Assembly (NCBI GenBank): GCA_039976075.1
Contig: JBDWFY010000022.1
Location: 62,001-126,000 of the forward strand
Length of the DNA stretch: 64,000 nt
Origin: JBDWFY01 sp039976075
Lineage (GTDB): Bacteria > Pseudomonadota > Alphaproteobacteria > Rhizobiales > Stappiaceae
Reading direction: 5' to 3'
A model generated the notes under the pieces. That model did no database searches, was not told where the DNA came from, and saw only the letters and a list, made by a program, of their open reading frames with translations. This document shows, one piece after another, positions 34,514-43,809 of the stretch. The position numbers and the translations under genes were made by a program. The stretch's first letter is position 1; each line of letters starts with the position of its first letter.

Positions 34514-35989
34514 TCACGCCAATGCGGCGGAAGCCTCCCTTACATTTTTTGTCGAAGCGTCAATCGATTGCAGTGCTTCGGCAATTCCTCTCATGCTGTT
34601 GTCGATAGTCTGAACGCCCTGTGCGGCGGCCTGCATATTAGAAGACATTTCCGTGGTGGTAACGGACTGTTCTTCTACTGCCGCGGAAATCGCGTTGGAA
34701 ATTTCACTGATTTTCGCAATTGTTTCCGTTATCGCACCAATCGCATTTACTGCATCAACGGAAGTTCGCTGCACATTTGTGATGCGACTGGTTATCTCAT
34801 CAGTCGCTTTACTAGTCTGAGTGGCAAGGCCTTTCACTTCAGCGGCAACAACAGCGAAACCTTTGCCTGACTCACCTGCCCGAGCTGCTTCGATTGTTGC
34901 GTTGAGTGCAAGCAGATTGGTTTGCTCGGCAATATCAGAGATCAGGTTAACGACATTTTCGATTTCGGTGGCTGCATCGGACATGGTTGAGACGATTGTG
35001 TTGGTTTTCTCTGCCTGTTCGACGGCACCGGTGGATATTTCGCTGGCATCGAGCACTTGTCGGTTGATTTCCTGAACGGATGCCACCAACTCCTCGATTG
35101 CCGCGGAAATGGATTGCACAGTCGAGGCTGTTGTTTGTGATGAAGAGGATGCATCATCAGCCTGTAAGCTGGCATCTGAAACAGTCATTGCCACCTTGCT
35201 AAGGCCGTCTGCAATTTCTTCCTGGGCTCGTTCCCGACTTTCTCTCTGTTGTTTCTCTTGGGTTATGTTGGTGGCGAACTTGATGACACCAATCACCTCT
35301 CCTTTGTCGTTTTGCAGCGGATTGTATGTTGCCCTCAGCCAGAGAGTGGATCCTTCTTTTGTGTACCGCTGATACTCGCCGGAATGAAATTCGCCGGCTC
35401 CCAATTTCTTCCAAAATGCGAGGTAGTCGTCACTTTCAGCGTACTCAGGTTCCACGAAGATACGATGATGTTGTCCGGTGATCTCGCTGAGGCTGTAGCC
35501 GGTGCTTTGAAGAAAATTCTCGTTGGCCTCAATGATAACTCCCTGGCTATCGAAACGGATGCTTGCCTGGGAGCGTTCAATTGCTTGTATTTGGCTGCGG
35601 AAGTCGATGTTCTGCAATCTCAATTCAGCATCTCGCCATTCAACCAACGTTCCCTGGCGCTTGCTCGTGCCGCTGGCTAAAGGGGTGGCTATGAGGTCGA
35701 AGGTTGCATTGCCGATAGTGATCGTTGCCGCGTGGGTATCGCTGAGTGCTGCGATCATCTTGCGCTGATGATCGGGATTTTTGTGAAATATGTCGAAATT
35801 GGTGCCAATAAGGTTCGATATCGCAAAATCTGGAAAGTTCTTTCTGATGTCTTCCTGCTTTTCTTCAAAAAACGTACGAAGAGAGTCGTTAATATATCTG
35901 ATGACACCGTTATTGTCGGCGATCATGATATTGGAAGAGACGAAATCCAAGGCGATTTCTTGTCTGTTTTTTCGCGACTTCAGCAGCAA
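34514..35989 (-). CDS. Soluble methyl-accepting chemotaxis protein with two PAS domains
   Basis: A 491-residue chemoreceptor without membrane segments. Two PAS domains are visible: about 14-125 (SSNIMIADNNGVIRYIND) and about 135-250 (ASIRFDSQGVIIEANENFLQ, then HHRIFVEPEY and the PAC part). The second is followed by a short signalling domain (about 265-491) with the hairpin tip NLLALNATIEAARAGESGKG. It probably senses redox or energy state through a bound cofactor in PAS. The start is TTG, supported by AGGAG eight bases upstream. The gene stands alone, convergent with the TIM-barrel gene. Confidence 0.92.
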   Translation of the reverse strand: MLLKSRKNRQEIALDFVSSNIMIADNNGVIRYINDSLRTFFEEKQEDIRKNFPDFAISNLIGTNFDIFHKNPDHQRKMIAALSDTHAATITIGNATFDLIATPLASGTSKRQGTLVEWRDAELRLQNIDFRSQIQAIERSQASIRFDSQGVIIEANENFLQSTGYSLSEITGQHHRIFVEPEYAESDDYLAFWKKLGAGEFHSGEYQRYTKEGSTLWLRATYNPLQNDKGEVIGVIKFATNITQEKQQRESRERAQEEIADGLSKVAMTVSDASLQADDASSSSQTTASTVQSISAAIEELVASVQEINRQVLDASEISTGAVEQAEKTNTIVSTMSDAATEIENVVNLISDIAEQTNLLALNATIEAARAGESGKGFAVVAAEVKGLATQTSKATDEITSRITNVQRTSVDAVNAIGAITETIAKISEISNAISAAVEEQSVTTTEMSSNMQAAAQGVQTIDNSMRGIAEALQSIDASTKNVREASAALA

Positions 35990-36311
35990 TAGTATTCTCC
36001 TAAGGATTTAAGAAAAATGTTTCACACTTTTTAGGAGAATGAGTATTTATGGTTAAATTATTGTAAATATAAATATACTGTAAAATTATAACTTAATAAT
36101 TTTTAATACTTATTTAACGATTCAGCATCGAATTGCTAGCTATTTCTGACAATGGTTTAATGCACTTGTATATTCGTGTTTTGGTTGTTTTGATTGCGAA
36201 TACAATACTTTGCAGTGTATTCCGCCAGAGTGAAGGTTCAGACTTTACGACGCGATAAAAAACGTGTGAAATCCTGCACAGTCCGATCCCGTCTTGTCTG
36301 GAGAACAAACG
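35990..36311. other. AT-rich interval between divergent chemoreceptor and mutarotase genes
   Basis: 322 bases, very AT-rich from about 36005 to 36180. It must contain promoters for both divergent genes. I cannot single out -35/-10 pairs because of the AT content, and no RNA gene or repeat was found. Confidence 0.4.
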
Positions 36312-36752
36312 ATGTTGCGCGGAATAGATCCGATCCTGTCACCCGAGTTGCTTCATACGCTGCGTGCGATGGGTCACGGCGATGAAATCGTCATTGCCGA
36401 CGCGAACTTCCCCGGTATGTCAGTCGGTCAACGCCTGATTCGTCTCGACGGCATCACTGCAACACATGTCCTGGAAGCAATCTTGACACTGATGCCGCTC
36501 GACGGCTTTGTCGACAAGCCTGCCAATACTATGCAGGTAGTCGACGACCCCGCAGCCATTCCGCCAGTCGTCGCTGAATTTCAGAACATCGTCAATAATA
36601 TCGCGGACAACCCGGCCACACTGGGAACGATTGAGCGTTTTTCATTCTACGATCGTGCCAAAGAGGCTTATGCGGTCGTTCAGACCGGCGAAGACCGTTT
36701 ATACGGCAATATCATCCTGAAAAAGGGTGTTATTCCACCAAAAGAAGCCTAA
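36312..36752 (+). CDS. RbsD/FucU family mutarotase (L-fucose mutarotase-like)
   Basis: A 146-residue protein that interconverts pyranose/furanose or alpha/beta anomers of a sugar. It starts MLRGIDPILSPELLHTLRAM, contains the catalytic HGDEIVIADANFPG (about 19-32) and ends with FYDRAKEAYAVVQTGEDRLYGNIILKKGV, all closer to FucU than to RbsD. GGAG precedes the ATG by eight bases. No fucose operon is adjacent; neighbouring genes are a chemoreceptor and a phosphonate hydrolase. Confidence 0.9.
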   Translation: MLRGIDPILSPELLHTLRAMGHGDEIVIADANFPGMSVGQRLIRLDGITATHVLEAILTLMPLDGFVDKPANTMQVVDDPAAIPPVVAEFQNIVNNIADNPATLGTIERFSFYDRAKEAYAVVQTGEDRLYGNIILKKGVIPPKEA

Positions 36753-37076
36753 TTGGAGCTTTGAGGGAGAGAGAGTATTCCGGCGCACGCTTGCGCTCGA
36801 ATGCGAAAAACTCATCGCATCAAAATTGGTCTGGATGTTCCTGAATTGCACTGCAGAGAGTATTTGAGAGGGCCGGCAACCACCAGGCTTGCAGTCAGAC
36901 TGGCACCCACTTTGGCGGTTTGTGCATAAAGTTCCTCCCACTGCAATAAAACTGCATAACGAAGTCCGTAAAGTGTCGCATTATGTGGGCCAGATGTGCT
37001 GGTTGGCGGGTACTTTGGACAGCGCGGTGATGGCTTGACAGGTGTGATGTGAATTTAGGTTTTCAGGAACATTTGC
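36753..37076. other. Gene-free interval before phnX
   Basis: 324 bases without a plausible gene. A small hairpin (GCGC/GCGC around 36782-36797) may end the mutarotase transcript. The leader of phnX carries AGGA eight bases before its ATG. Nothing else identified. Confidence 0.4.
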
Positions 37077-37862
37077 ATGGTTCAGTTTAAAGGCGTTGTG
37101 TTCGATTGGGCCGGCACGATGGTCGATTTCGGCAGTCGTGCTCCAATGGGGGCATTTGTTGAAGCGTTTGAAAGTTTTGGCGTCACCATTTCTGCGGAAC
37201 AGGCGCGTGGGCCCATGGGATTGCCAAAACGCGATCACATTGCGACCCTTCTCGTTGATCCCACTATTGCCAGTAATTGGGCTGCGGCGACCGGTTCTCC
37301 GGCTGATGAGGCCGCTATTGATCGGATATATGAGATCTTCGTCCCGCTGAACGAAGACGTTGTGACGCATTATGCCGACCTTGTCCCCGGGGCGATCGAA
37401 ACAGTTCGGTATCTACGGGCGCGGAACATCAAGATCGGCTCTACCACGGGGTATGTGCGTTCGATCATGGAACGGGTGATCCCATTAGCCGCAAAACAGG
37501 GATATGAGCCGGACAATCTTGTTTGTTCGGATGACCTACCCGAAGGACGTCCGGGACCACTGGGGATGTATCAGTGCTTTATCGATCTGGTTGCATACCC
37601 TCCGTCTGCTGTGATTAAGGTGGATGATACGGCCCCTGGAATTGCCGAAGGGGTGGCTGCCGGCTGCGTCACGGTCGGCGTCGCACTTTCGGGCAATGTC
37701 GTGGGTCTGTCGCATGAAGAACTCGCTGACCTGCCGCTCGAGAAGATAGAAATTTTACGACAGGAGGCAACGAGAATGTTGAAAAATGCCGGGGCAGATC
37801 ATGTAATTGACAGTGTCGCCGATCTGCCTGATTTGATCAGTCAGCTTGAAAAAAACCTCTAA
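37077..37862 (+). CDS. phnX: Phosphonoacetaldehyde hydrolase (phosphonatase)
   Basis: A 261-residue HAD-family enzyme that splits phosphonoacetaldehyde into acetaldehyde and phosphate, allowing use of 2-aminoethylphosphonate. The nucleophile is Asp10 in VVFDWAGTMVDFG, and the Schiff-base lysine is Lys51 in the diagnostic PMGLPKRDHI. SSTTGYVR-type motif II reads GSTTGYVRSIM, and the acidic motif is VIKVDDTAPGIAEG. The usual transaminase PhnW is not in this window, so it may be encoded elsewhere. Confidence 0.93.
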   Translation: MVQFKGVVFDWAGTMVDFGSRAPMGAFVEAFESFGVTISAEQARGPMGLPKRDHIATLLVDPTIASNWAAATGSPADEAAIDRIYEIFVPLNEDVVTHYADLVPGAIETVRYLRARNIKIGSTTGYVRSIMERVIPLAAKQGYEPDNLVCSDDLPEGRPGPLGMYQCFIDLVAYPPSAVIKVDDTAPGIAEGVAAGCVTVGVALSGNVVGLSHEELADLPLEKIEILRQEATRMLKNAGADHVIDSVADLPDLISQLEKNL

Positions 37863-37995
37863 AATCCAGGTTTCTGGCCGCGTGACTTTTGATATTGGAA
37901 ATCATTCCCACCCGATAATCTTTGATCCGAAAAGGAACTGAGATCCGTAACCATCCCGTACCCGATGGAATCAGTGGCAACGGAGACCGTATTGA

Positions 37996-38697
37996 ATGGA
38001 TTCGCTCAAGGACGGATATCGTGCTGTTGTTGCCGGGGCGACCGGCGGAATAGGGGCTGCATTTGTGCAGTTGTTGCAGTCTGACGCCCGATGCGGTGAA
38101 GTTATCGGATTATCCCGCTCCAGTTCGCCTGCGATTGATTTTACGGATGAAAACACCCTGGCTGCGGCTGCGGAAATTGTGGGACGGAATCACGGTGTGA
38201 TCGACCTCCTGATAGACGCGACGGGATGGTTACATGATGAAGAATACCGGCCGGAGAAATCACTCGCATCTGTTAATGCTGAGCAGTTGGCGCGATCTTT
38301 CGTGAACAACGCCAGCGGACCGATCTTGTTGCTAAAGCATTTTTCTCGTTTGTTTCCGGATGATGATAGATGCATCTTTGCGACACTCTCGGCGCGCGTT
38401 GGCAGTATTGGCGATAATGCGCTCGGCGGGTGGTATGGCTATCGGGCATCCAAGGCCGCACTTAATATGCTGGTTCGAACGGCTGCCATCGAGCTGCGCC
38501 GCACGCGCCCGAACAATGTTTGTCTGGCGCTGCATCCCGGCACGGTTGAAACCGGGCTTTCAGCTCCCTTTACCCGAAACAGAAACTTGTTCACGCCTGA
38601 AAGTTCTGCGAAAAAAATGTTATCGGTCATCGACACTGTTGGTCCGGAAAATTCCGGAACGTTTCTCGCCTATGACGGGTCTGAGATTGAATGGTAG
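37996..38697 (+). CDS. Short-chain dehydrogenase/reductase (CsgA/C-factor-like)
   Basis: A 233-residue classical SDR. The cofactor motif is VAGATGGIGAAFVQLL (about 12-27), with NNASG (about 108-112), catalytic Ser in ATLSARVGSIGDN (about 132-144) and YGYRASKAALNML (Tyr-x-x-x-Lys, about 152-164). The C-terminus has LHPGTVETGLSAPF. Its closest pattern is the C-factor/sniffer-like group, whose substrates are mostly unknown. It stands alone, 133 bases after phnX. A near-palindrome around 38698-38721 may be its terminator. Confidence 0.88.
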   Translation: MDSLKDGYRAVVAGATGGIGAAFVQLLQSDARCGEVIGLSRSSSPAIDFTDENTLAAAAEIVGRNHGVIDLLIDATGWLHDEEYRPEKSLASVNAEQLARSFVNNASGPILLLKHFSRLFPDDDRCIFATLSARVGSIGDNALGGWYGYRASKAALNMLVRTAAIELRRTRPNNVCLALHPGTVETGLSAPFTRNRNLFTPESSAKKMLSVIDTVGPENSGTFLAYDGSEIEW

Positions 38698-38908
38698 CCA
38701 GGTATTTTGGCCAAACACCTGTAATTGAACGGGCTGCGCTCGCCACAAAGCACGTTTTGGCATTAGACTGCGTTCCAAGAGGGTAGAGTCCCCGTTGAAC
38801 GGCATGTCGAATACATCTGGCAGATAAAATATACTCCACAAATAACGGCGCTGCCGGTGCCCGGAGAAAATGGGGGCTCTTTCAAAGTTTTTTTGGAGGA
38901 AGGTCAGC

Positions 38909-39730
38909 ATGCTTGGGGTCGTGGGAAGAACTATCGGTTGTTTTTGTTTCAGTTTCGCTGTTGCGGTCATCTGGTTGTCAGGTTCGGTAGCAACTGCTCA
39001 GACGCAACCCTCCACATGCATTGCCGTCGCGCAATCTATCCCTGGCGCTACGCATGTAGCGTTCCAGATTAATGCTCTGGCCAGTCACGAGGTGCGGATA
39101 ACGTTTGTCGGGCATTCGACATATCTTATCGAGTCTGCGGACGGCGTGACGATCGCAACAGACTTTTCCGGTTTCGGGGGAGTGGTAACACCCAAAGTCG
39201 TCACCATGAACCGGGCTCATAGCACGCATTTTACCAATTTTCCTGACCCTGAAATTGCCCATGTACTTAGAGGGTGGGACCCCGAAGGTGGTGCAGCCAG
39301 TCATTATCTGACAGTCGACGATGTGCTCATTCGCAATGTGACCACCGATATCGTGCGAGGCGGATTGCGTGAGCCTGATGCGAACTCAATCTTTATTTTC
39401 GAAGTCGCGGGCCTGTGCATCGGCCATCTTGGGCATTTGCATCACGCGCTAACCGAGGAGCACTATTCGCAAATCGGCCGCCTCGATGTGGTGATGGTTC
39501 CGATCGATGGTGGTTTAACGCTGAGCCTTGAAGGGATGAGTGAAATCATCAGACGATTGAGGTCCAGTGTGATTTTGCCAATGCATGCGCGTGGCTGGGC
39601 CACGTCGGCGAATTTCGTGTCAATGCTCGGTGAAACGGTCGATCACAAGGTACTGACATCCAACACTCTGGTGCTGTCACTCAATTCGCTTCCGGCAAGA
39701 CCGACGGTGATTGTGCCAGCCGGTCTTTAG
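38909..39730 (+). CDS. Exported metallo-beta-lactamase-fold hydrolase (UlaG-like)
   Basis: A 273-residue protein. The ATG at 38909 follows GGAGGAAGG and opens a signal peptide (about 1-31, ending ATAQT). The domain resembles the UlaG-like MBL group: ITFVGHSTYLIESADGVTIA (about 62-81) and IATDF, then HSTHFTNFPD where other members carry H-x-H-x-D-H. GHLGHLHHALTEE (about 171-183) and LPMHARGWATSANF (about 223-236) supply further histidines. The usual HxHxDH is degenerate, so metal binding may be altered. Substrate unknown. Confidence 0.75.
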   Translation: MLGVVGRTIGCFCFSFAVAVIWLSGSVATAQTQPSTCIAVAQSIPGATHVAFQINALASHEVRITFVGHSTYLIESADGVTIATDFSGFGGVVTPKVVTMNRAHSTHFTNFPDPEIAHVLRGWDPEGGAASHYLTVDDVLIRNVTTDIVRGGLREPDANSIFIFEVAGLCIGHLGHLHHALTEEHYSQIGRLDVVMVPIDGGLTLSLEGMSEIIRRLRSSVILPMHARGWATSANFVSMLGETVDHKVLTSNTLVLSLNSLPARPTVIVPAGL

Positions 39731-39735
39731 TCGGC

Positions 39736-40398
39736 TCAGCGCGCTTCACCAAACCAGCGCTTAAGCCAGGCTCTGAACCCTTTTTTGACTTCAGCCGCCT
39801 TTGCTTGTGCCTGGTCGGCACTTTCGCCGACGTCATCGACCACGTCGTCGATAGTCTCCAGAATCGGATCGATCCTCCGGGCCTTGAAGCTTTTGACTGT
39901 GCGAAAGACCAGATAAAGTACGGCAGCAATGACCGTAAAGAACAGAATATTGAACCAGGGGATGAGAAAGGCACCGGGACCTGAGACCGGCTCGATACTG
40001 ATCGCATTTGGAAAAATCGTAAACAGTTTGATCCGCCACCCATAGTGCGTTACGGCGACCCAGACTTCATCGCGTTTTGCCAAATCCTGCGCTTCAGCAG
40101 TGACATTGCCGCTATCGAATTTGAAATAAGGTGGCCAGCCGAAATCCGTATCTTCGTTTCTGTAGACGCGTGGTTCGCCATCCGGCCAAACCGCATTGAT
40201 AAACCGGACGTCTCGTGTATCAGCCAGATTGGTTCCGGCATCCTGATTAGCCCAGAAAAACGAAGAACTACTGATATCCATTCGTTTGACGTCAGTGCCG
40301 ACGATGCGAACGATATCTCGGGATGGTAAGGTATAATGAAGGCAAATCAGGACCAAAATAACGACTGGTATGCCCACTATCCACTTTATATAGCGCAA
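39736..40398 (-). CDS. DUF1523 family membrane protein
   Basis: A 220-residue protein with an N-terminal membrane helix (about 5-23), a periplasmic domain (about 25-145) and a second helix (about 143-165, FLIPWFNILFFTVIAAVLYLVF as a hydrophobic run). A cytoplasmic amphipathic tail rich in Lys/Arg follows. The periplasmic part contains TLPSRDIVRIVGTDVKRMD and DTRDVRFINA, which fit DUF1523. Function unknown. It ends five bases from the convergent MBL-fold gene. Confidence 0.8.
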   Translation of the reverse strand: MRYIKWIVGIPVVILVLICLHYTLPSRDIVRIVGTDVKRMDISSSSFFWANQDAGTNLADTRDVRFINAVWPDGEPRVYRNEDTDFGWPPYFKFDSGNVTAEAQDLAKRDEVWVAVTHYGWRIKLFTIFPNAISIEPVSGPGAFLIPWFNILFFTVIAAVLYLVFRTVKSFKARRIDPILETIDDVVDDVGESADQAQAKAAEVKKGFRAWLKRWFGEAR

Positions 40399-40446
40399 TC
40401 GATTTTTCCCTACTCTCTATTCGCTGTTGTGGCTGATATCCGCTGT

Positions 40447-41850
40447 TCAGTCATCGTATGGAATTGGACCCCAGGGGCCCATTTTCCTTTCAAGGATCGC
40501 CGAGTAGCTTCTGCGGTCGTTGTCGTCATCGCTGTCATCATCGACATCGTCGCTACCATCGTAGTCGTCCTGAACCATTTCCGGTTCCGGTCCGAAAAGA
40601 TCTAATCGCGCACCTGCTTTATCGACTGCATACTCAGCCTCCAGGAACTTGGCGACATAGTCCTTTTTCACTTCGCTCCATCCACGATAGGCGTCGTAAA
40701 ATGCGTCTTTGTGGCAGATGAACAACTGGCGGAAATCGAGCGGAGACAATTGAGCCAGCAACGTATTTACAAGGTCCTTGTCTTTGTGGTGCCGGGAGCG
40801 AAGTCCGTAGAAATAGGCTGGATGGTCAGGAGATATTTTTTTCCGCCGGCTGCTGCCGCTTCTGAGTTGGCGCCACTGTGCATGCAGGCCGTGAAACTCC
40901 TCAGGCATATGTTTTCTGAATTTTCGTCCGAGCCGACGTAGATCATTTCTGTTGGTGTTCTCAAGATCTTCGCCATGCTCAGCAGCAACATCGATAACAA
41001 TGAAGTCGAGTTTTTGCTTGAGGATGGCGGCTGCATCGACGTTCCGGGCAGATACAATCGGTTCCACCAGGTCGTTTTCATTCAGGAATTCAGCAATTTC
41101 TTTCCGGTCATCAGCGCTAAGCACCGTCTCGACCGGTAGATCGTCGAGGGTCTTCTTTTCGCCGAAGGAAATACAGGTCGCATGCTCGGCACCACGGAAA
41201 ATATAAAGACCACCAAAATGCGCAGTGTAGAAATTGTCGTGGCTGAACGTGTTCTCACCCAGTTTGATGGGGTTACGCGTGATATCTCCCGTTTGTTTTG
41301 CCAACTCGATCATTTCAGCCGTTAGGACATCGTCCCACCAGGCATCACGTTCGGACATGAACTGGTCAATTTTTCCAGAAAGTTCGTCGCTGGCGGCAAT
41401 GTGCGAGCCGACAGTATCCGCTTCTATCTCAATCGTCCGCGCACTGAACAGATCGGAAGGAACCTCAATCCCGTAAATTGAATTTACCAGCTCTCCCGCG
41501 ACTGCATCGCGCGCTGTAAGTGAAAAGAGCTGATCTTCGTTCTGGTTGATGAACTGGCGTAGTATTCGCCGGGATGTCGAGAACTTGGCATTCAGAAGTG
41601 GTGCCGTCTTTTGTCCAACGGACAACAGAATGAATTGCCGATTGCACCCGTGTGGATTGAGATAATGCTGATCGTCCAGCTCTTCCGCAATTTCCGGCGA
41701 ATAGCCGGAAATGTCGATATGGAATTCATTCAGCGTCGTGGCGCGTCCGATCAGGTGCTGCAGCGCGCGATTGTATCGGGTTACGAGTGTCGGCGACGAC
41801 ACGTCATAAAGGTTCCCGAACATCAAGCCACGTCTGACCAATCGCATCAT
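40447..41850 (-). CDS. Unknown protein, fourth gene of AAA+ cassette (possibly DUF6638)
   Basis: I do not recognise a characterised family; rhizobial relatives may be labelled DUF6638, which I cannot confirm. The 467-residue product has no signal or membrane segment. It starts LVRRGLMFGNLYDVSSPTLV, has a conserved-looking HIDISGYSPEIAEEL segment (about 44-58), and ends with an extremely acidic run of Asp (about 430-446) before a final Gly/Pro tail. Its start overlaps the stop of the AAA+ gene by one base (TGATG), so translation is coupled. It probably works with the ATPase. Confidence 0.6.
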   Translation of the reverse strand: MMRLVRRGLMFGNLYDVSSPTLVTRYNRALQHLIGRATTLNEFHIDISGYSPEIAEELDDQHYLNPHGCNRQFILLSVGQKTAPLLNAKFSTSRRILRQFINQNEDQLFSLTARDAVAGELVNSIYGIEVPSDLFSARTIEIEADTVGSHIAASDELSGKIDQFMSERDAWWDDVLTAEMIELAKQTGDITRNPIKLGENTFSHDNFYTAHFGGLYIFRGAEHATCISFGEKKTLDDLPVETVLSADDRKEIAEFLNENDLVEPIVSARNVDAAAILKQKLDFIVIDVAAEHGEDLENTNRNDLRRLGRKFRKHMPEEFHGLHAQWRQLRSGSSRRKKISPDHPAYFYGLRSRHHKDKDLVNTLLAQLSPLDFRQLFICHKDAFYDAYRGWSEVKKDYVAKFLEAEYAVDKAGARLDLFGPEPEMVQDDYDGSDDVDDDSDDDNDRRSYSAILERKMGPWGPIPYDD

Positions 41851-43799
41851 CAGTCCGACACCTCCGCCTGATAGCGCTGCTTGGCTGCGCTCATCCTGTG
41901 CATTTCCCGGACGGCCTGCTCGATCGCGACCTCGTCGGATTTATCCGCGTACCGGAACTCGCTGTCCGCATAGCGATTGATCTCCTGGATGACCATGTCG
42001 ATTGTGATTGGCTGGGCGAGTTCGGCTATCATGTTCTTCTTGGTCGCATAGTCCTTTTCGAGGAAAACTTCCGTGTTCTCCATCCATTCATCCGGTAATT
42101 CGAAATCCATTGCGCGAACCTTGACCGCATCGGTGATGTTCTTGATCGCCCGGCCGGTGAAGCGCTCATCAGCATCCTGTATGCATTTCAAGTAGGCACC
42201 GAGCTTTGCAATGGTATCAAGCTCACCGATCTGCGCCGAAATCTTGTCAAATACATTCAGCAACCCGGCTTCGTGAGGCCGCGAATGACTTTCATAAGAT
42301 GCAGCGACGGCCTTTTGAATGGCTTGTGCTTCAAAAAGATCATGATCACCGGTGGGGATAGTGTGATTGTCGCCCATCAGCAGGTACAGGATATCGATAT
42401 AGTCTTCGCGGGTCCGCGGACCGTCAACCAGAAAGCGCGCTGCCGCCCGCTGCCGGAGCGCATCATCGACATTTTCCGGATAGTTGGAAAACATGCCAAA
42501 TGTGCAATTTCCTCGAACGACAGTATTGGCGCCGGCAAAACTCTCCATCAGCACGGCCGTGATTTCAAGCTGTCCGGCAGATGACTGGCGGTCGCCTCGT
42601 TTCCCGGCGAGTTGATCGATGTCGTCAATCGTGCCAAAGCCGATCACCGAGGGGTCGACGACATTCTTGATGAAAGCCTTGGCATTTTGAGCAGATTTTC
42701 CCTGATAGCTGTCGATGCTCTCGGTAGACAGATTTTGGTAGCGAAACGGATAGCCGGCATTCAGGCAATAGTCATTGATCAGTCCCGCCATCATCTGGAT
42801 CAATGTTGTTTTGCCAGTGCCCGGCTTTCCGTCACCCATGAAAGTGAAGATGAAACCACCCAGTTCGGCAAACGGATTGAGCTTGCGCTCAAAATCATAG
42901 GCCATCAGCATTTTCGACAGCTTCATTGCCTGATACTTGGCGATATGGTTGCCGACAACTTCATTCGGTTTTTTGAAGCTCATCGTCAGCGATGAAGATT
43001 TGCGTCGCCCCGACGGCGTAAAGCCATGAATGTCGAAATCGTCGGCTTCCACCCGGTAACTGGCATTTGAAAAAGGAGCGACCTGTGCCGATGTGGCGGC
43101 GCGCAGGCTGACCTTTTCCATCAGTTTTTCGCAGAATGCAGTGACAACCTGAATGAGCCCGGTGTCATCTTTGGCGAATTGCGCCAGATCCTGATCCAGT
43201 TCCCAAAGCGCGCCGTGTAGGGCCAATTGCGGATTATCTAGGACGATCTCTTCGACTTCGCCGATATCGCCATCCTGTTCGCCCGCTTCCGCATTGGCAC
43301 TGGAAAGCAGAAAGTCGGCCATATTTGCAAAAACATGCAGTGAGATGAGCGACGCTGCCTCCAGTAAGTTGGAAAACTCGGTGTGCCGCGATTTTTCCAG
43401 CGTTCCCGCCAGATTATCGCGCATCATATCTGCAAGACCGGTCTGCTCTGCATATTGATCGCCGACCAGCTGAGCCACGGCCAGCGCACGACGCACCGCA
43501 TGAAGCACGGTTGCCTGCAAGGGGCTGATCAACGGATCGTCATCGTCCGACCCGGCAATTCGAAGGGAGAGCTGTACCCCCTCAGGCCGTGCTGTGGATC
43601 GTGTGACCAGACCCGGAGTGGTTGAGCGAAAGCGCCGCCGCGTTCCAATGCCCGAGGAGCGCTCCTTTACCGGTGCACTTTCCCTTTTTTCCGCAATCCG
43701 AGGCGTATGATCAAATCCATCGAGCATTGCTTCCGCCAGTTTGTATTTTTCGCGGATTTGCTCTTCTTTCAGTTCCATTAAATCAGATGAAATGCTCAC
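41850..43799 (-). CDS. AAA+ ATPase of a four-gene cassette
   Basis: A 649-residue cytosolic ATPase. An N-terminal 260-residue region is helical and not recognised. The AAA+ module follows with Walker A GKPGTGKT (324-331), a Walker B-like IGFGTIDDIDQL (about 390-401), sensor 1 GMFSNYPEN and an arginine-finger candidate in DDALRQRAAARFLVDG. A C-terminal region has FTGRAIKNITDAVKVRAMDF (sensor 2-like arginine). It lies between genes of unknown function, ten bases after the 374-residue gene and overlapping the next by one base. Remodelling of the coiled-coil product of the same operon is an inference. Confidence 0.8.
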   Translation of the reverse strand: MSISSDLMELKEEQIREKYKLAEAMLDGFDHTPRIAEKRESAPVKERSSGIGTRRRFRSTTPGLVTRSTARPEGVQLSLRIAGSDDDDPLISPLQATVLHAVRRALAVAQLVGDQYAEQTGLADMMRDNLAGTLEKSRHTEFSNLLEAASLISLHVFANMADFLLSSANAEAGEQDGDIGEVEEIVLDNPQLALHGALWELDQDLAQFAKDDTGLIQVVTAFCEKLMEKVSLRAATSAQVAPFSNASYRVEADDFDIHGFTPSGRRKSSSLTMSFKKPNEVVGNHIAKYQAMKLSKMLMAYDFERKLNPFAELGGFIFTFMGDGKPGTGKTTLIQMMAGLINDYCLNAGYPFRYQNLSTESIDSYQGKSAQNAKAFIKNVVDPSVIGFGTIDDIDQLAGKRGDRQSSAGQLEITAVLMESFAGANTVVRGNCTFGMFSNYPENVDDALRQRAAARFLVDGPRTREDYIDILYLLMGDNHTIPTGDHDLFEAQAIQKAVAASYESHSRPHEAGLLNVFDKISAQIGELDTIAKLGAYLKCIQDADERFTGRAIKNITDAVKVRAMDFELPDEWMENTEVFLEKDYATKKNMIAELAQPITIDMVIQEINRYADSEFRYADKSDEVAIEQAVREMHRMSAAKQRYQAEVSD

Positions 43800-43809
43800 G
43801 TTGGAAAAC

